Assembly: GCA_015698305.1 (NCBI GenBank)
Contig: CP048620.1
Location: forward strand, 2,812,001-2,876,000
Direction of reading: 5' to 3'
Source of the DNA: Candidatus Nitrohelix vancouverensis
Lineage (GTDB): Bacteria; Nitrospinota; Nitrospinia; Nitrospinales; VA-1
DNA: 64,000 nt
Numbering within the stretch: position 1 is the stretch's first letter; the number at the start of each line of letters is the position of its first letter. The notes beneath the pieces were generated by a model. That model did not search any database. It was not told where the DNA came from and saw only the letters and a program-made list of their open reading frames with translations. Both the position numbers and the translations under genes were made by a program. This document shows positions 62,509-64,000 of this stretch, one piece after another.

Positions 62509-63096
62509 TTACGAAGCGTCCTCTTCCTCTTCTTTTTTATCTTTCTCTTTAACCTTTTTGGCCCCCTCGGCCAAGGTATCCAAAATTGAATTTGCCTGGG
62601 CAGACAATTCGGGATTGACGGTAGAGTTCTCAGGCATCGTCAGGCTCAATTTGCCCAACTCCTCAGCCCGGTCGAGCAGAGTGTTCAAGACTGTTTTATC
62701 CATGGGAACGGCGTGAATGACCGTTCGCACCTCGGCGGCGGCCCGGTAGTCGCTACCATAGGTCAAACTGGTTGCGGCCTGTACCACCCCGATGTTCACT
62801 CCACCCGCAACGCCCGCTTCAAAACTTTGGGAAATATCCATCTTCATTGTGAAGGTGGTTTCTGTGAACTGGTAGCGCGAAGGCGCCATCGCCGGGAGCA
62901 TGGTTTCCAGAACGGCCTGAAAACCCTTGGTTCCATCGCCGGCGCTTTTCGCGCCCATATCGCTCACCATGGTGAGCAGGGCTTCCATGTCCTGCAAAAA
63001 ATTCAGGTTGAAATTTCTCTGAGCCTCGGCAATTCCCAAACCAAGTCCGGTGATAACGTTAGGCAAGGATTGCAGATTTTTGATGATTTTTTTTGA
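62509..63096 (-). CDS. Unassigned operon protein E, 195 residues
   Basis: Unrecognised. The ATG at 63096 is eight bases behind a GGAG site. The module seen in D recurs: helix GLGIAEAQRNFNLNFLQ (20-36), strand SRYQFTETTFTMKMDIS (74-90), and strand AAEVRTVIHAVPMD (121-134). A glycine-rich loop, VAGGVNIGVV, lies between the strands. The C-terminus is acidic and charged (KEKDKKEEEEDAS). It lacks a signal peptide. It is second in the operon, 32 bases after F. Confidence 0.65.
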   Translation of the reverse strand, partial: SKKIIKNLQSLPNVITGLGLGIAEAQRNFNLNFLQDMEALLTMVSDMGAKSAGDGTKGFQAVLETMLPAMAPSRYQFTETTFTMKMDISQSFEAGVAGGVNIGVVQAATSLTYGSDYRAAAEVRTVIHAVPMDKTVLNTLLDRAEELGKLSLTMPENSTVNPELSAQANSILDTLAEGAKKVKEKDKKEEEEDAS

Positions 63097-63128
63097 CATG
63101 GTTTTTTCTCCGATAAATTTACTCAATA

Positions 63129-63521
63129 CTAAGGTTTCAATCTAGTTGACCTGTTTTTGACCGGGACCTGTTTGATTTCTAGCGTGATCTTTGATTGTTG
63201 AAAGGAACCATAACGAATGCGATGACTGGAATTGATCGGAAGAGCCCTCAGCTTTTGAACTTTTTCCTGATCAACGCTGAGTTGAACGCCGCATTCAAGT
63301 TTCGTGGATGTCAGTAGTTGACGCGAGGGCTGAAGTCCGGATGCGGCTTCCCCCATGATTGCTTCCAGCTGAGGATAAAGTTTCAGAAAATGGTTCAAAT
63401 CGGACAAAAAATCGTTGTCCAGTTTTGCTTGCGCAAGAGGAAAGGATTCTGCAAGGCGCAACAATAGACCTTGCAGGGAAGCGTGCATCTCTTCTGTCTT
63501 TATAGAATAGCTTCCCGGCAT
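63129..63521 (-). CDS. Unassigned operon protein F, 130 residues
   Basis: Unrecognised. It is the first gene of the operon. The shared module is present: helix LRLAESFPLAQAKLDNDFLS (21-40), strand PSRQLLTSTKLECGVQLSV (65-83), and strand KITLEIKQVPV (111-121), with a basic C-terminus. There is no signal peptide. Its start lies 230 bases from the divergent secreted-protein gene, and that gap must hold promoters for both directions. Confidence 0.6.
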   Translation of the reverse strand: MPGSYSIKTEEMHASLQGLLLRLAESFPLAQAKLDNDFLSDLNHFLKLYPQLEAIMGEAASGLQPSRQLLTSTKLECGVQLSVDQEKVQKLRALPINSSHRIRYGSFQQSKITLEIKQVPVKNRSTRLKP

Positions 63522-63751
63522 AATCCCTCAAAATTTAAGAAAACCGAAATACACTTTATCAAACATGGGTATTAAAGTACAATTGTCTGCGAAATTTCAA
63601 CATTTTTACTTTTTTTGACAAGAATTTTCTTACAATTCAGGGATAACTCTGTTCGAGAAACTTGAAAAAACCAAATTCGCCAGGTTATTAGAATTTCTCA
63701 AGAAACTTCACTGCGTAGCGCTTACAGACAACTTTTTTGATGAGGTGGCCC

Positions 63752-64000
63752 ATGAAGCTAATACCTGTCATTTTATTTTCAGTCATTCTATCCCTATTGC
63801 CGACTCAGCCAGCCTTTTCATTCACTCAATTTACGAGCAAACCCGTTCCCAGTCCTATGGGGCATGAATGGCTGACACGCTTGGGCGCAGAAAAAATATT
63901 GGACCTCAAAAAGCTGAACACCTTGATGAGTCGTGTTCAAAAACTTTCTGATATCCCCTTGGATAAGGGTGAAGTGAAGCGAATCTATTCGGAAAAAGTG
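63752..64000 (+). CDS. Secreted protein, 5' part
   Basis: The first 83 codons of a gene that leaves the window. The ATG follows a GAGGTGG site. The N-terminal signal peptide is KLIPVILFSVILSLLPTQPAFS, with likely cleavage after AFS. The mature start contains GHEWLTRLGAEKIL and is charged and helical. No family can be named from this part. It is divergent from the unassigned operon. Confidence 0.7.
   Translation, partial: MKLIPVILFSVILSLLPTQPAFSFTQFTSKPVPSPMGHEWLTRLGAEKILDLKKLNTLMSRVQKLSDIPLDKGEVKRIYSEKV

Noticed and set aside
58735-63521. The unassigned operon as a prophage or contractile injection system
   Set aside because: No capsid, terminase, tail sheath, baseplate or lysis motif is visible, and no integrase is adjacent. 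I keep it as unknown.
1-64000. CRISPR arrays
   Set aside because: No regularly spaced direct repeats and no cas-like genes were seen. The dispersed repeats at 50.6-58.7 kb are irregularly spaced.

Overview
The window reads as a piece of chromosome from a diderm, chemolithoautotrophic bacterium, most likely a member of Nitrospinota or a close relative. The evidence is a two-gene ATP-citrate lyase operon (the citrate-cleaving step of the reverse TCA cycle), a lipoprotein resembling the gamma subunit of nitrite oxidoreductase and ethylbenzene dehydrogenase, a bc-type cytochrome b, and outer-membrane proteins (a TonB-dependent receptor and an LpxR-like protein). The taxonomic call is inference; no rRNA or other decisive marker is present. 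Coding density is high, and TTG and GTG starts are fairly common.

Left part (0-14 kb): the end of a polyprenyl diphosphate synthase gene; an AMMECR1-domain protein; a degenerate DyP-like protein; the aclBA operon with a visible promoter and terminator; a radical SAM protein; and an HpcH/HpaI aldolase-like gene behind an unusual ATP-grasp/FMN-oxidoreductase fusion. A TylF-type methyltransferase and a ComM/YifB ATPase follow.

Middle part (14-49 kb): mostly housekeeping. It holds a hybrid histidine kinase, the xerC-hslV-hslU-argB run, hrcA-grpE-mutM, a DUF4080 radical SAM gene, ilvD, an M16 protease overlapping the NXR-gamma-like lipoprotein, dnaE, ald, a leucine-rich-repeat protein, a leucyl/arginyl-tRNA-protein transferase, and a run of thiol-redox and cytochrome b genes (39.5-42.3 kb). 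After these come a cyclic-nucleotide-binding protein, pterin dehydratase, lysA, speA, an inositol-phosphatase-family gene, mnmA, rsmD and two tRNA genes (Gln-CTG and Glu-CTC).

Right part (49.7-64 kb): accessory in character. Downstream of tRNA-Glu come an AT-rich DUF4145 gene, a broken HigB-type toxin with an intact HigA antitoxin and a palindromic operator, copies of a dispersed GC-rich intergenic repeat, an LpxR-like gene, and an iron-uptake set (PepSY membrane protein, STN-type TonB receptor, FecR, FecI) with a Fur-box-like site upstream. Beyond this is a tight six-gene minus-strand operon (58.7-63.5 kb) of proteins I cannot assign. Four of the six appear to share one short helix-plus-two-strand module. 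This operon is my best candidate for an undescribed system. The window ends inside a divergently transcribed gene for a secreted protein.
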